Origin: Bacteroidales bacterium | GTDB lineage: Bacteria > Bacteroidota > Bacteroidia > Bacteroidales > UBA932 | Assembly: GCA_017553405.1 (NCBI GenBank) | Contig: JAFZME010000065.1 | Location: 1 to 42,474, forward strand | Reading direction: 5' to 3' | DNA length: 42,474 nucleotides | Part shown: piece by piece, positions 35,058-42,474 of the stretch | Position numbering within the stretch: the stretch's first letter is position 1 | Layout: each line of letters opens with the position of its first letter | Translations under genes and position numbers: made by a program | The notes under the pieces: generated by a model | Told to the model about the DNA's origin: nothing | Database searches by the model: none | What the model saw: the letters and a program-made list of their open reading frames with translations, nothing else

Positions 35058-35986
35058 ATTGTCATTAAATATTCAATTAAAACTTCTTCCGGGGCGTCCT
35101 TCAGGACGACCTTTTTGTCTTTATCAAGCAGGTAGATGGATGGAATCGCGCGAAGGTGATAGACGGTGTCGGCCCGGATTATGCCGGAAGGATCGTAGCC
35201 AAGCGTCCAATCCTTCGGAAAATCCTTCACCGACGCCCTCCAGGCCTCGATATCCTCGTCCACATATATGTCGACGAACGACACGGTCCCTTCCGAGACG
35301 CTGCGGCCGAGGTCCTCGTTGTCCTCAATCATCTCCACCAGCGTGCGGCAGGCCGCGCAGTCCGGGTTGCCGAAAATAAGGACCGTCCATTCGCCGCGGA
35401 GGCCGTGAAGCGTCCTGTGGCGGCCGGCAAGGTCGATGAAATCGAAATCCGGCGCCGTGGTGCCTACGGCCGCAAGCGCGGCGAGCGACGCCCATTTTGC
35501 ATATGGCTCCTTTTCAGCCTCGGTCAGCAGCGGGCTGCCGGACGCGGCGGCGCAGAAAGCGCCGAAAGCGTCCTCGTTGCGCACCGGGCTCTGGGGATCA
35601 TAGAGGTATTTTTCCACGATTGAAGCGACGCCCTTGAACAGGGCCGTGTCGCCTTTTTCGTCCAGTTTGGCCGCAAGGGCATCCAGGGCCTGCGCCGACT
35701 CTCCGGGAGGCACTATCCTCACAAGGCTCGCATAGGTCCCCGCCGCCTTCTCCATATCCGCCATACTCACTCCGGCGACCTTCAGGGAGTCTGTGCTGAA
35801 GCCGTCCGCACCTTTGATAAACGCATCCCAGTAATGAGTCAGGGCATAGCTTATCCTCTCCTCCTCCGGGACCGCCGCCGGCACCTTCATCTCGGGGAAC
35901 GCCCTCGCCGCCTCAACATCCCCGGCCTTCCTGCCTCCGCAGGAGACAAGAATCAATAAAGGTATTAGCAAAGACAAGCGGCGCAT
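35054..35986 (-). CDS. Thioredoxin-like lipoprotein (DUF5106-like)
   Basis: A 310-residue exported lipoprotein; [16 protein letters not shown] places the lipidated Cys at 16. The N-terminal half (about 35-170) is helical and resembles the DUF5106 domain found in Bacteroidales. The C-terminal half is a thioredoxin fold starting [15 protein letters not shown], with redox motif NPDCAACR (Cys210, Cys213) and a cis-Pro loop [11 protein letters not shown]. It probably acts on thiols in the periplasm or at the outer-membrane face. The start ATG overlaps the preceding stop as TAATG and the stop overlaps thyA as ATGA. The longer upstream frame lies within the neighbouring gene and lacks a signal. Confidence 0.8.
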   Translation of the reverse strand: MRRLSLLIPLLILVSCGGRKAGDVEAARAFPEMKVPAAVPEEERISYALTHYWDAFIKGADGFSTDSLKVAGVSMADMEKAAGTYASLVRIVPPGESAQALDALAAKLDEKGDTALFKGVASIVEKYLYDPQSPVRNEDAFGAFCAAASGSPLLTEAEKEPYAKWASLAALAAVGTTAPDFDFIDLAGRHRTLHGLRGEWTVLIFGNPDCAACRTLVEMIEDNEDLGRSVSEGTVSFVDIYVDEDIEAWRASVKDFPKDWTLGYDPSGIIRADTVYHLRAIPSIYLLDKDKKVVLKDAPEEVLIEYLMTI

Positions 35987-38900
35987 TAAATGTCTACACT
36001 GAAAATCAGCTGGGCGGTTACTCTCTTCGTCAGACCGGCGGCGTGCAGGAGGTTGAAACAACTGCCTGCGTTGACGTCGACTCGCGCTCCTATAGAGCAG
36101 GCGAAGGGGAGGAAAAGGATATTGGCAAGCTCTGCCGTTATGTCCACGCCGGCGCTCACGAGGTTGCCTCCCTTGAAAAAGAGGGCGTCGCAGTGGGGCA
36201 CGAGGAGAAAATTCTTTATATACAGGACCGGCGAGAAGCAGGAGATGTCGCCCACATAGACCGGGATGGCGTAGTCGGCGCTCACCTTGAACTGGGTGGG
36301 AGCGAAAGCGAACAGACCGGAAATATCGTTGAAGGAATAGCCTCTCGGAGCCGTCGAGACGTAATTTTCCGGGAACAAAGCAGTGCCGAGATGATGCTGG
36401 ACCATCGCGGAAAGCTTTAGCCCCTGCCTTGTCGTGATGCCCGGCAGGTAGCCGTAAAGATAGCCGTAAAGATTGGGCTCATAGAGACTGCTGACGCCGG
36501 GGCGGAATCCGAAGCCGACCTCCGCGCCGATACCGAGGCGGGGATAGACCTGGCTTTCAGCCCTCGGAAGCATCGCGTAGCCCCTGACCGAGGCCGTGAG
36601 CCTCTGGTAAAGATGGAACGCTCCGTCGCTCGCCCCGATGAAATCCACGTGGTACATCCCCGAAAGGGAGTCCTCGGTGGTGGTGCGAACCTCTATCGTG
36701 CTTATGCGGTCGTTGGTGATGTTGTAATTGATACGCGGGACGAAACCGCTCAGGATGCCGCCCTTGGAGAAGGACAGCGGCAGATAGACGGAGAAGTTGC
36801 CGGAGACCATCGGGTAGCCGAGAAGTTCGCCGGGACGGGAGATGAGCCGCATAGGGCCGCTGACCTGAGTCCGGAGGTTCTGCTGAATGGCGTTGCGGTC
36901 GTTGAAGTCTATGGACGCTTCGAAAGCGGGATAGAGGCCGGTGTAGGTAAACTTCGCGTGGGCGGAGTGCTTCCACTTGCGGCCGGTGAGGGATGAATAT
37001 GGATCCTTATGGGCGGAATAACCTACATAGCCGGTCATTGTGCCGAGGTCGTTCTGGAAGAGGACCGTAGCACCGAGCGAAGCCGTCTCGTAGCTGAAAT
37101 CCATACTCTGGGACGCAATTTTGTCGATATTGAACCACACGGGGGCCCACGAATGGATCTTCAGCAGATGGGGGAACTTGCGGTAGCGTTTCGTGACGGC
37201 TTCCGTCGTGTCGGGGGCCTCCTCGGGGAGCTCCGCTTCCTGGGCCGAAAGGCGGTCCGCCAGGTCGTTTTTATGGGGCTTCGTGAGATCCGCCGGGACC
37301 GGTGTCAGGTCCTTGATTTTGGTGCGGAAAATCATCCTTCCGCCCTCCGAAAGGGCCGAATAGATGAATTCGTCGCCCATTATAGTGTGGTCGGACGAAC
37401 CGAACGGAGTGGAGGTCAGACGCTCCGCCTTGCCGGAGGCGGGATCCCAGGCGTAAAGCTCATTGACTCCGCCAATGTCGGAGACGAACAGGAGCCGGTC
37501 CTCATAACTCCACAGGAAGAATATCCTTGACGGCACCGGTGCGATGTCCTCCTTCCACTGCCCGCCTTCATAATGCCAGACTCCGCAGCCTCCGTCGGCA
37601 ACGCCGAGCGCGTAGAACACTCCCTTGAATATCGTAAACTCCGTAAAAGTGATCCCGGAAGGGGACGGCAGGCTGCTCAGGCGGGAGCCATCCTCCGCTG
37701 AAAGGCCCACGATATTGGACCCACCCTCCGGGGGGAATTCCACCACATAGACCATCTTGCCGTCAGGAGTGGGCTCCGGGTTGAAAAAGCGCCCGTCCTT
37801 GGTAAGGTCGTGGCGGCGGCCTGTGTTGAGGTCGATGTAGCGGATTATGCACTTGTCGGAAAGGCTCCACCTCGGGTCGGGAATCGCCTCCCTCCAGTAG
37901 ATCCTGCCACGGCTGCTGTCAGGAATCAGGACGCCGGAGTTGGAGCCGAACGGCCCAAGACGGCGGACATTGCCGAGGGTGTCTATCTCGACCAGTGAAG
38001 TCGCCCTGTCCTTACCGCTCTGGAGAGCATAGATCTTATCTCCGACGGACGTGAAACGGTCGTAAGCGTTGTAGAACTTCTTGTCGGGAGTGATCTGCTT
38101 CATCGGCATAAACGGCTCACGCTCCTTGAAACCGGCCGCCCAATCAGTGCCCAGACTGTCGAGGATACTGCGGAAAGTCGGCTTCAGCTTCATCCCGGAA
38201 GCTTCCTTTATGGTCTTCTGGAAATTGCCTATGCGAAGCGGGTGGCGGACCACGTTGTCGAAATAGCGCTTGGTAAAGAGCGGATCGTCGTAGTAGCCCC
38301 TGACGCCGCCTACCATAAGATAGCCCGCCCGGTAATGGTCCGGCGTGTAGTGGCGGAACGAGCCATAGCGCCAGCGCCAGAAGTTGCGGTAGTCGCCGTG
38401 GGCAAGCGCGTAAAGGTAATACTCAAGGAATTCCGCGCTTCGCCCCCGGCCTGCCGACGAGAGTGCGGTCTCCGCGACCACCGCGTCTCCTTCCAGGAGC
38501 ACAGGGTCGGGATAGATGCCGTCCACGGCGCCGGCCCACATCTCCCCAAGCACGTAATGGAGCCAGTTGAAGGCGCCGCGATAGGAAAACTGCATTTGCG
38601 CCACGTGGCGGGACTCGTGGATGACGAGTTCCACCGCCCCGGGCATAGCGCTGTCCGGAGTCGACTCCTGCACGGGGTAGAGGGCCATCCTTTTCGGCGC
38701 CCACACCACAAGCCCGTTGGGGTTGATGGAATAGGGGTGAAGGATCACCGGCAGGCGCCCCCACTGAAGGGAGCACGGCTGCATCCCGATGGATTTGCCG
38801 ACCACCGGGCGGTATTTTTCCAAAAGGGTGGAATACAGCGACGGGAGGCTGTCACCTATCGCCTGAGGATAGATGAGACGGTAATTCCGGGATATCTTCT

Positions 38901-39012
38901 GGTCCCATTTCAGGGAACCGGGATCGTCGCCGTCGAGATAGAACTGGGCAGACGAAGGGAGACACCACGCAAGGAGTGCCGCTAAGGACAGTATAATCCT
39001 CCTTGCACGCAT
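35986..39012 (-). CDS. Outer-membrane protein with HExxH peptidase-like domain, propeller and C-terminal barrel
   Basis: A 1008-residue exported protein; signal peptide to about residue 23 (LLAWCLPSSAQ). The N-terminal domain contains HESRH (132-136), an HExxH zinc motif, followed 38 residues later by LLEGDAVVAET with Glu174 as a plausible third ligand, the gluzincin arrangement. The middle (about 310-590) is a run of short strands with DGK and SG turns, like a TolB-type beta-propeller. The last 400 residues alternate strands typical of an outer-membrane barrel (for example LGATVLFQNDLGTMTGYVGYS). It would place a putative metallopeptidase at the cell surface or in the periplasm. Catalysis and substrate are inferences. 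Coupled to pheS (3 bases) and the next gene (TAATG). Confidence 0.72.
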   Translation of the reverse strand: MRARRIILSLAALLAWCLPSSAQFYLDGDDPGSLKWDQKISRNYRLIYPQAIGDSLPSLYSTLLEKYRPVVGKSIGMQPCSLQWGRLPVILHPYSINPNGLVVWAPKRMALYPVQESTPDSAMPGAVELVIHESRHVAQMQFSYRGAFNWLHYVLGEMWAGAVDGIYPDPVLLEGDAVVAETALSSAGRGRSAEFLEYYLYALAHGDYRNFWRWRYGSFRHYTPDHYRAGYLMVGGVRGYYDDPLFTKRYFDNVVRHPLRIGNFQKTIKEASGMKLKPTFRSILDSLGTDWAAGFKEREPFMPMKQITPDKKFYNAYDRFTSVGDKIYALQSGKDRATSLVEIDTLGNVRRLGPFGSNSGVLIPDSSRGRIYWREAIPDPRWSLSDKCIIRYIDLNTGRRHDLTKDGRFFNPEPTPDGKMVYVVEFPPEGGSNIVGLSAEDGSRLSSLPSPSGITFTEFTIFKGVFYALGVADGGCGVWHYEGGQWKEDIAPVPSRIFFLWSYEDRLLFVSDIGGVNELYAWDPASGKAERLTSTPFGSSDHTIMGDEFIYSALSEGGRMIFRTKIKDLTPVPADLTKPHKNDLADRLSAQEAELPEEAPDTTEAVTKRYRKFPHLLKIHSWAPVWFNIDKIASQSMDFSYETASLGATVLFQNDLGTMTGYVGYSAHKDPYSSLTGRKWKHSAHAKFTYTGLYPAFEASIDFNDRNAIQQNLRTQVSGPMRLISRPGELLGYPMVSGNFSVYLPLSFSKGGILSGFVPRINYNITNDRISTIEVRTTTEDSLSGMYHVDFIGASDGAFHLYQRLTASVRGYAMLPRAESQVYPRLGIGAEVGFGFRPGVSSLYEPNLYGYLYGYLPGITTRQGLKLSAMVQHHLGTALFPENYVSTAPRGYSFNDISGLFAFAPTQFKVSADYAIPVYVGDISCFSPVLYIKNFLLVPHCDALFFKGGNLVSAGVDITAELANILFLPFACSIGARVDVNAGSCFNLLHAAGLTKRVTAQLIFSVDI

Positions 39013-39015
39013 AGC

Positions 39016-40050
39016 CTACACTTCCACCGAGGTCTCGAACTGCTTAAGGAAACGGATGTCGTTCTCGAAGTAGTGGCGGAGGTCGTTGACCTGCCACTTG
39101 AGCATCGCGATGCGCTCGATACCCATACCGAAGGCGAAACCGCTGTATTCATTGGGATCTATGCCGCAGGCCTTGAGGACGTTGGGGTCCACCATACCGC
39201 AGCCGAGGATCTCGAGCCAGCCGCTGCCCTTGCAGATGTTGCAGCCCTCGCCGTGGCAGATGTTGCAGCTGACGTCGACCTCCGATGAAGGCTCTGTGAA
39301 CGGGAAATAGGAAGGACGCATACGGATATTGGCGTCGGGGCCGAACATCTCGCGGGCGAAAAGCAGGATGGCCTGCTTGAGGTCGGCGAAGGTCACTCCT
39401 TTATCGACATAAAGTCCCTCGACCTGGTGGAAAATGCAGTGGGCGCGGGCCGAAATGGCCTCGTTGCGGAAGACGCGGCCCGGGCAGATGACGCGGATCG
39501 GCGGCTTCTGCGAGAGCATCGTCCTCACCTGGATGGACGAGGTGTGGGTGCGGAGAAGGAGCGGGTTCTCGTGGCCGGCGGACACGAAGAAGGTGTCCTG
39601 CATATCACGGGCGGGGTGATTCGGGGGGAAGTTGAGGGCCTCGAAGACGTGGAAATCATCCTCGATCTCAGGGCCTTCGGCCACGTCGTAGCCGAATTTG
39701 CGGAATATGTCGACAATCTCCTGACGCACGATCGAGACGGGGTGACGCGATCCGAGAGGAAGGCGGTCGCCGGGCATAGAGAGGTCGTTGCCGGAGGCTT
39801 CGGCCTCGCCGCCGGAGGAGACTTCTTCCTTGAGCTGCTCGATCCTGGCCGCCGCGGCCTTCTTGAGCTCGTTGAGCTTCTGGCCGAACTCCCTTTTCAT
39901 CTCAGGGGCTATGCTCCTGAAATCGTCGAAGAGTTTGGTGACCTTACCGTTCTTTCCGAGATATTTTACCCTGGCTTCTTCAGCCTCCGCAGCCGTCTTT
40001 GCCTTCAGTTCGGCAAGCTCGGCCTTGATCTGTTCGATTTTCTCTTTCAT
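39016..40050 (-). CDS. pheS: Phenylalanyl-tRNA synthetase, alpha subunit
   Basis: Catalytic subunit of the class II alpha2-beta2 synthetase that charges tRNA-Phe. It has 344 residues. The N-terminal coiled coil (about 1-80) contacts tRNA. Motif 2 lies in CPGRVFRNEAISARAHCIFH and motif 3 in GFAFGMGIERIAMLKW near the end. RTHTSSIQVRTM and FVSAGHENPLLL are also characteristic. A Cys-rich insert, SCNICHGEGCNICKGSGW, precedes LEILGCGMVDPNVL; such a zinc-ribbon-like insert is known from Bacteroidota PheS. The pheT gene for the beta subunit is not in the window. The start overlaps the preceding stop as TAATG. Confidence 0.97.
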   Translation of the reverse strand: MKEKIEQIKAELAELKAKTAAEAEEARVKYLGKNGKVTKLFDDFRSIAPEMKREFGQKLNELKKAAAARIEQLKEEVSSGGEAEASGNDLSMPGDRLPLGSRHPVSIVRQEIVDIFRKFGYDVAEGPEIEDDFHVFEALNFPPNHPARDMQDTFFVSAGHENPLLLRTHTSSIQVRTMLSQKPPIRVICPGRVFRNEAISARAHCIFHQVEGLYVDKGVTFADLKQAILLFAREMFGPDANIRMRPSYFPFTEPSSEVDVSCNICHGEGCNICKGSGWLEILGCGMVDPNVLKACGIDPNEYSGFAFGMGIERIAMLKWQVNDLRHYFENDIRFLKQFETSVEV

Positions 40051-40499
40051 TATTTCTTGTTCTTCTTTTTCTTTGACGGTTTCTCAGGGGTGAGGCCGGC
40101 TCGCTTGTCGCGGGCCTGCTTTTCGCGGAGGGCGCCGCCCTTGAGGTATTTCTCCCATTGCTCCGGAGTGAGGAAGCCCTTGAAGGCTTCGTAGGTCTTT
40201 TCATCCCACTTGTCGTGGACGGCTATGTACATATCCACATTCTGCACGCCGGACTTCTGGAGCTTCTCAAGCTCGTCCTGCATCGCGTGAAGGTTATTGT
40301 TGAGGGTGGAATCCGCGTAGAATTCCTGCCAGTACTCGAGCTCGAGCTGGGAGGAGAATTTCTCGACCTGTTTTTCTATATACTCAACCATTTTCTTCTC
40401 CTTCTCCTCAGGGGTGGAAGGCGGAGCATCCTGCTGCTGAGCCCTAAGAAAGGGGATCAGCATAAGGAGCAAAACGGCCGATGCGACTATTCTTTTCAT
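40050..40499 (-). CDS. Secreted Spy/CpxP-like small protein
   Basis: Small exported protein of 149 residues. The signal peptide MKRIVASAVLLLMLIPFLRAQ precedes a helical mature part with heavy charge: EEKEKKMVEYIEKQVEKF, LEYWQEFYADSTLNNNLHAM and AVHDKWDEKTYEAFKG, then LTPEQWEKYLKGG, which resembles the LTxxQ motif of periplasmic Spy and CpxP chaperones. The C-terminus is very basic. No family can be named with certainty. A longer frame runs upstream through the antisense of the next gene and is not real. It is the first gene of a six-gene operon that continues to folA and overlaps pheS by TAATG. The promoter at 40534-40541 fits this start. Confidence 0.7.
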   Translation of the reverse strand: MKRIVASAVLLLMLIPFLRAQQQDAPPSTPEEKEKKMVEYIEKQVEKFSSQLELEYWQEFYADSTLNNNLHAMQDELEKLQKSGVQNVDMYIAVHDKWDEKTYEAFKGFLTPEQWEKYLKGGALREKQARDKRAGLTPEKPSKKKKNKK

Positions 40500-40533
40500 A
40501 CTATTATATAGCTTAGTTAAAAAGCTAATCCTA

Positions 40534-40541
40534 CAAAAGTA
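40534..40541 (-). promoter_or_regulatory. -7 box of the six-gene pheS-thyA-folA operon
   Basis: On the minus strand the sequence reads TACTTTTG, a perfect TAnnTTTG, 34 bases before the ATG at 40499. It lies in the same short gap as the C69 promoter, facing away from it. No certain -33 TTG was seen. Confidence 0.55.
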
Positions 40542-40553
40542 CAAAATTTTAGG

Positions 40554-40561
40554 TAACTTTG
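40554..40561 (+). promoter_or_regulatory. -7 box of the C69 dipeptidase gene
   Basis: TAACTTTG matches TAnnTTTG and ends 19 bases before the ATG at 40581. The leader would be about 15 bases. A -33 TTG is not evident at the expected spacing. Confidence 0.55.
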
Positions 40562-40580
40562 TCCAGATATACCTTGTAGT

Positions 40581-42311
40581 ATGAAGAAAATACTGTTTGT
40601 CCTGACCTGCCTCGCGGCGGTTTTCGCGGCCGTCCCTTCGGACGCCTGCACCAATGTCATTATATCGAAAGGCGCCAGCGCCAATGGCTCCGTGATGGTC
40701 TCCTACGCCGCCGATTCGCATATGCTCTTCGGCGAGCTGTACTTCCACAAGGCCGCCCGCTGGAAGAAAGGCGCGATGCTCTCCGTCAACGAATGGGACA
40801 CCGGCCGCCACCTGACCGAGATTCCCCAGCCGGCGGAGACCTACAAGACCGTCGGCAATATGAACGAGCACCAGCTCATCATCGGCGAGACGACCTACGG
40901 CGGCCGTGAAGAACTTATGCAGGAGGACGGCCTTATCGACTATGGCTCCCTTATCTATATCACGCTCCAGAGAGCCCGCACCGCGCGTGAAGCCATCGCC
41001 ACCATCGTGGAGCTGGCCGACACCTACGGCTACTGCTCGGAGGGCGAAAGCTTCTCCATCGCCGACCGTGAGGAGGCCTGGGTTATGGACCTCATCGGCC
41101 GCGGCGACACCGGGAAGGGCATCGTCTATGTGGCGATGAGGGTTCCCGACGGCGCGATCTGCGCCCACGCCAACCAGTCCCGCATCGGCCGCTTCCCGCT
41201 CAACGATCCGGACAACTGCCTCTATGCGGAGGACGTCATCTCCCTTGCCCGCAGCAAGGGCTGGTTCGACGGCTGCGACGAGGAGTTCAGCTTCCGCGAC
41301 GCCTATTGCCCGGCCGATTTCGGCACGGTCCGCGGCTGCGACGCCAGGGCCTGGAGCGCATTCAACATCCTCACCGGCGGGACCTTCCGCTACAAGGACG
41401 AGAACGGGGAGATGAACGTCTGCGATTCCTACGCGTTCATCGACTATGCGACCGGGATGAACCTGTCCCATCCATTCCCTCTTTTCGTCTATCCGGAAGA
41501 AAAAATCACGGTCAAGCAGGTTGCCGACGTGATGAGGGACCACTATGAGGGCACGCCTATGGATATGACGCAGGACATCGGCGCCGGCGGCAACGCCCTT
41601 CCTTACCGCTGGAGGCCTATGGAGTGGAAGGTCGACGGGGAGACCTACGTCAACGAGAGGGCCATCGCCACGCAGCAGACCGGCTTCTGGTTCGTCGCCG
41701 AGGCCCGCGGATGGCTCCCCCCGGAAATCGGCGGGATCTTCTGGTTCGGCACCGACGATGCCGCCACGTCCTACCTCACGCCAATCTACACTGCGACTTC
41801 AGAGGTTCCCGACTGCTTCCGCGAGGGGAATGGCAACATCCTTCAGTACTCTCCCACGGCCTCCTTCTGGATCAACAACCGTGTCGCCAACGCCTGCTAC
41901 AAGGCCTATAACCTTATGGCCCCGACAGTTGTCGAGGCGGCGAACGCCTTTGAAAACGATCAGATCTTCCGCGCCACGCGGCAGGCCGACAGCACCGCCG
42001 TCGCGATGCTGTCCCGCAGCCTCTGGCACGGCCTCGCCGTCCGCAGGGTCAACCGCTACCTCACCCGCTACACCGTCGAGACGGCCCAGCGGCAGTTCGA
42101 GGCCTGGAAGGCCTTGGAGGAGCTGCTGCTGGTCAAGTTCATCGACGGCAACGTGAAGGACCAGAACCCCGACGGCACCTTCATCACCAGCGAGACGTCC
42201 GACCGGATGCCGGCCAAGATCGGCTGGCCCGGCTACACCGAGCTCTGGAAGCGCGCCGTCGCCGCCTCCGACAAAGGCGCGTTCCTGAAGGTCCCCGCCC
42301 CGGAGGAATAG
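40581..42311 (+). CDS. C69-family dipeptidase
   Basis: N-terminal-nucleophile peptidase of family C69, 576 residues, probably periplasmic. The signal peptide runs from MKKILFVLTCLAAVFAAVPS to SDA; cleavage exposes Cys23 (ACTNVIISKGAS) as both new N-terminus and catalytic nucleophile, the usual arrangement in exported C69 enzymes. ESFSIADREEAWVMDLIG near 155-172 and the YADSHMLFGE region support the family. It should release amino acids from dipeptides, in nutrient uptake or wall-peptide recycling. It stands alone with its own promoter, divergent from the pheS operon, and is followed immediately by a hairpin. Confidence 0.9.
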   Translation: MKKILFVLTCLAAVFAAVPSDACTNVIISKGASANGSVMVSYAADSHMLFGELYFHKAARWKKGAMLSVNEWDTGRHLTEIPQPAETYKTVGNMNEHQLIIGETTYGGREELMQEDGLIDYGSLIYITLQRARTAREAIATIVELADTYGYCSEGESFSIADREEAWVMDLIGRGDTGKGIVYVAMRVPDGAICAHANQSRIGRFPLNDPDNCLYAEDVISLARSKGWFDGCDEEFSFRDAYCPADFGTVRGCDARAWSAFNILTGGTFRYKDENGEMNVCDSYAFIDYATGMNLSHPFPLFVYPEEKITVKQVADVMRDHYEGTPMDMTQDIGAGGNALPYRWRPMEWKVDGETYVNERAIATQQTGFWFVAEARGWLPPEIGGIFWFGTDDAATSYLTPIYTATSEVPDCFREGNGNILQYSPTASFWINNRVANACYKAYNLMAPTVVEAANAFENDQIFRATRQADSTAVAMLSRSLWHGLAVRRVNRYLTRYTVETAQRQFEAWKALEELLLVKFIDGNVKDQNPDGTFITSETSDRMPAKIGWPGYTELWKRAVAASDKGAFLKVPAPEE

Positions 42312-42312
42312 T

Positions 42313-42348
42313 GTGCCCGGTGGTGCTTTTGACGGCACCACCAGGCAC
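42313..42348. terminator. Hairpin after the C69 gene
   Basis: GGTGGTGC (42319-42326) pairs with GCACCACC (42335-42342) around an 8-base loop starting TTTT. One mismatch away, GTGCC (42313-42317) pairs with GGCAC (42344-42348). It begins 1 base after the stop codon and lies between convergent genes. Confidence 0.65.
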
Positions 42349-42355
42349 GAAATCC

Positions 42356-42409
42356 CCGGAAAAACGTAACAGGTGGTGCTTTTTCGAGCACCACCTGTTA
42401 CATTTCCGG
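42356..42409. terminator. Second, stronger hairpin with the same core
   Basis: A perfect 15-bp stem GTAACAGGTGGTGCT (42366-42380) pairs with 42387-42401 around a 6-base loop. An outer stem CCGGAAA (42356-42362) pairs with TTTCCGG (42403-42409), separated by a small internal loop. It shares the GGTGGTGCTTTT core with the first hairpin. Bidirectional termination is plausible. Confidence 0.65.
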
Positions 42410-42423
42410 CTCGGGGCCGGGCC

Positions 42424-42474
42424 CTACTCCAGGCCGCGGCCGCGGAGGAGGGCGGCGGGATCCGGATCGCCGCC
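42424..42474 (-). CDS. C-terminal fragment of an unidentified gene
   Basis: On the minus strand the last 51 bases read GGDPDPAALLRGRGLE followed by a TAG stop at 42424-42426. Codons are GC-ending like the neighbouring genes, and the position opposite a double hairpin fits the end of a convergent gene. Only 16 residues are visible, too few to name the protein, and chance openness of such GC-rich sequence cannot be excluded. Confidence 0.4.
   Translation of the reverse strand, partial: GGDPDPAALLRGRGLE

Noticed and set aside
1-42474. Prophage, CRISPR array, tRNA or rRNA genes, or a restriction-modification locus
   Set aside because: None was seen. The CATG avoidance would suggest a modification enzyme, but no methyltransferase here is of the DNA type; the ones present are RNA methyltransferases.

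Overview
The window comes from a high-GC (roughly 60%) member of the Bacteroidota, most likely order Bacteroidales. Support for this is the Bacteroidota-type promoter -7 box (TAnnTTTG) upstream of several operons, and lineage-typical genes: a PG0541-like protein behind an RND pump, a GldH-like lipoprotein after ricT, a DUF2723/GT117 membrane protein, a DUF5106-like thioredoxin lipoprotein and a PorT-like barrel. The genus cannot be fixed from the sequence. Most of it is ordinary chromosomal core. Genes are tightly packed in long operons, usually joined by ATGA or TAATG overlaps. No rRNA, tRNA, CRISPR array, IS transposase or prophage gene was seen.

Layout. 1-457: end of a SAM-dependent rRNA methyltransferase gene. 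484-2662: pgk and lgt, followed by a hairpin terminator. 2747-8745: tripartite RND efflux operon (TolC, lipoprotein adaptor, permease) with a small PG0541-like protein. 8756-15154: trxA, an outer-membrane barrel, a polyprenyl diphosphate synthase, DNA polymerase III delta-prime, ricT, gldH-like, trmB and miaA. 15135-25553 (minus strand): lepA, menA, a split transketolase, a TPR protein, an EnvC-like amidase activator and GT117. The last of these overlaps miaA tail to tail. 25592-25936: a YciH/SUI1 gene divergent from lepA, both with promoters so close to the start codon that leaderless mRNAs are likely. 25937-26606: a 670-bp gene-free region of repeats and a large hairpin. 26607-32226 (minus): a polyphosphate-polymerase (VTC) / DUF4956 / beta-helix surface lipoprotein module with a DUF2490 barrel. 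32269-33621 (minus): a Na+-coupled NSS transporter. 33622-33772: tandem and inverted repeats. 33772-40499 (minus): a Spy-like secreted protein, pheS, a large outer-membrane protein with an HExxH site, a thioredoxin-like lipoprotein, thyA and folA. 40581-42311: a C69 dipeptidase, then two related hairpins and the tail of a further minus-strand gene.

The most striking signal is genome-wide in character. The palindrome CATG is almost absent: reading all 42,474 bases I found one copy, at 26508-26511, where composition alone predicts on the order of 150. Coding sequence avoids it by switching synonymous codons in front of Met: GGT, AGT, CAT, GTT, ATT or ATA instead of the C-ending codons used everywhere else. 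The single exception lies in the loop of the non-coding hairpin element between the convergent operons. This points to long-term selection against CATG, for example by a CATG-specific restriction-modification system, and to a recent foreign origin for that hairpin element. No candidate modification enzyme is encoded in this window.
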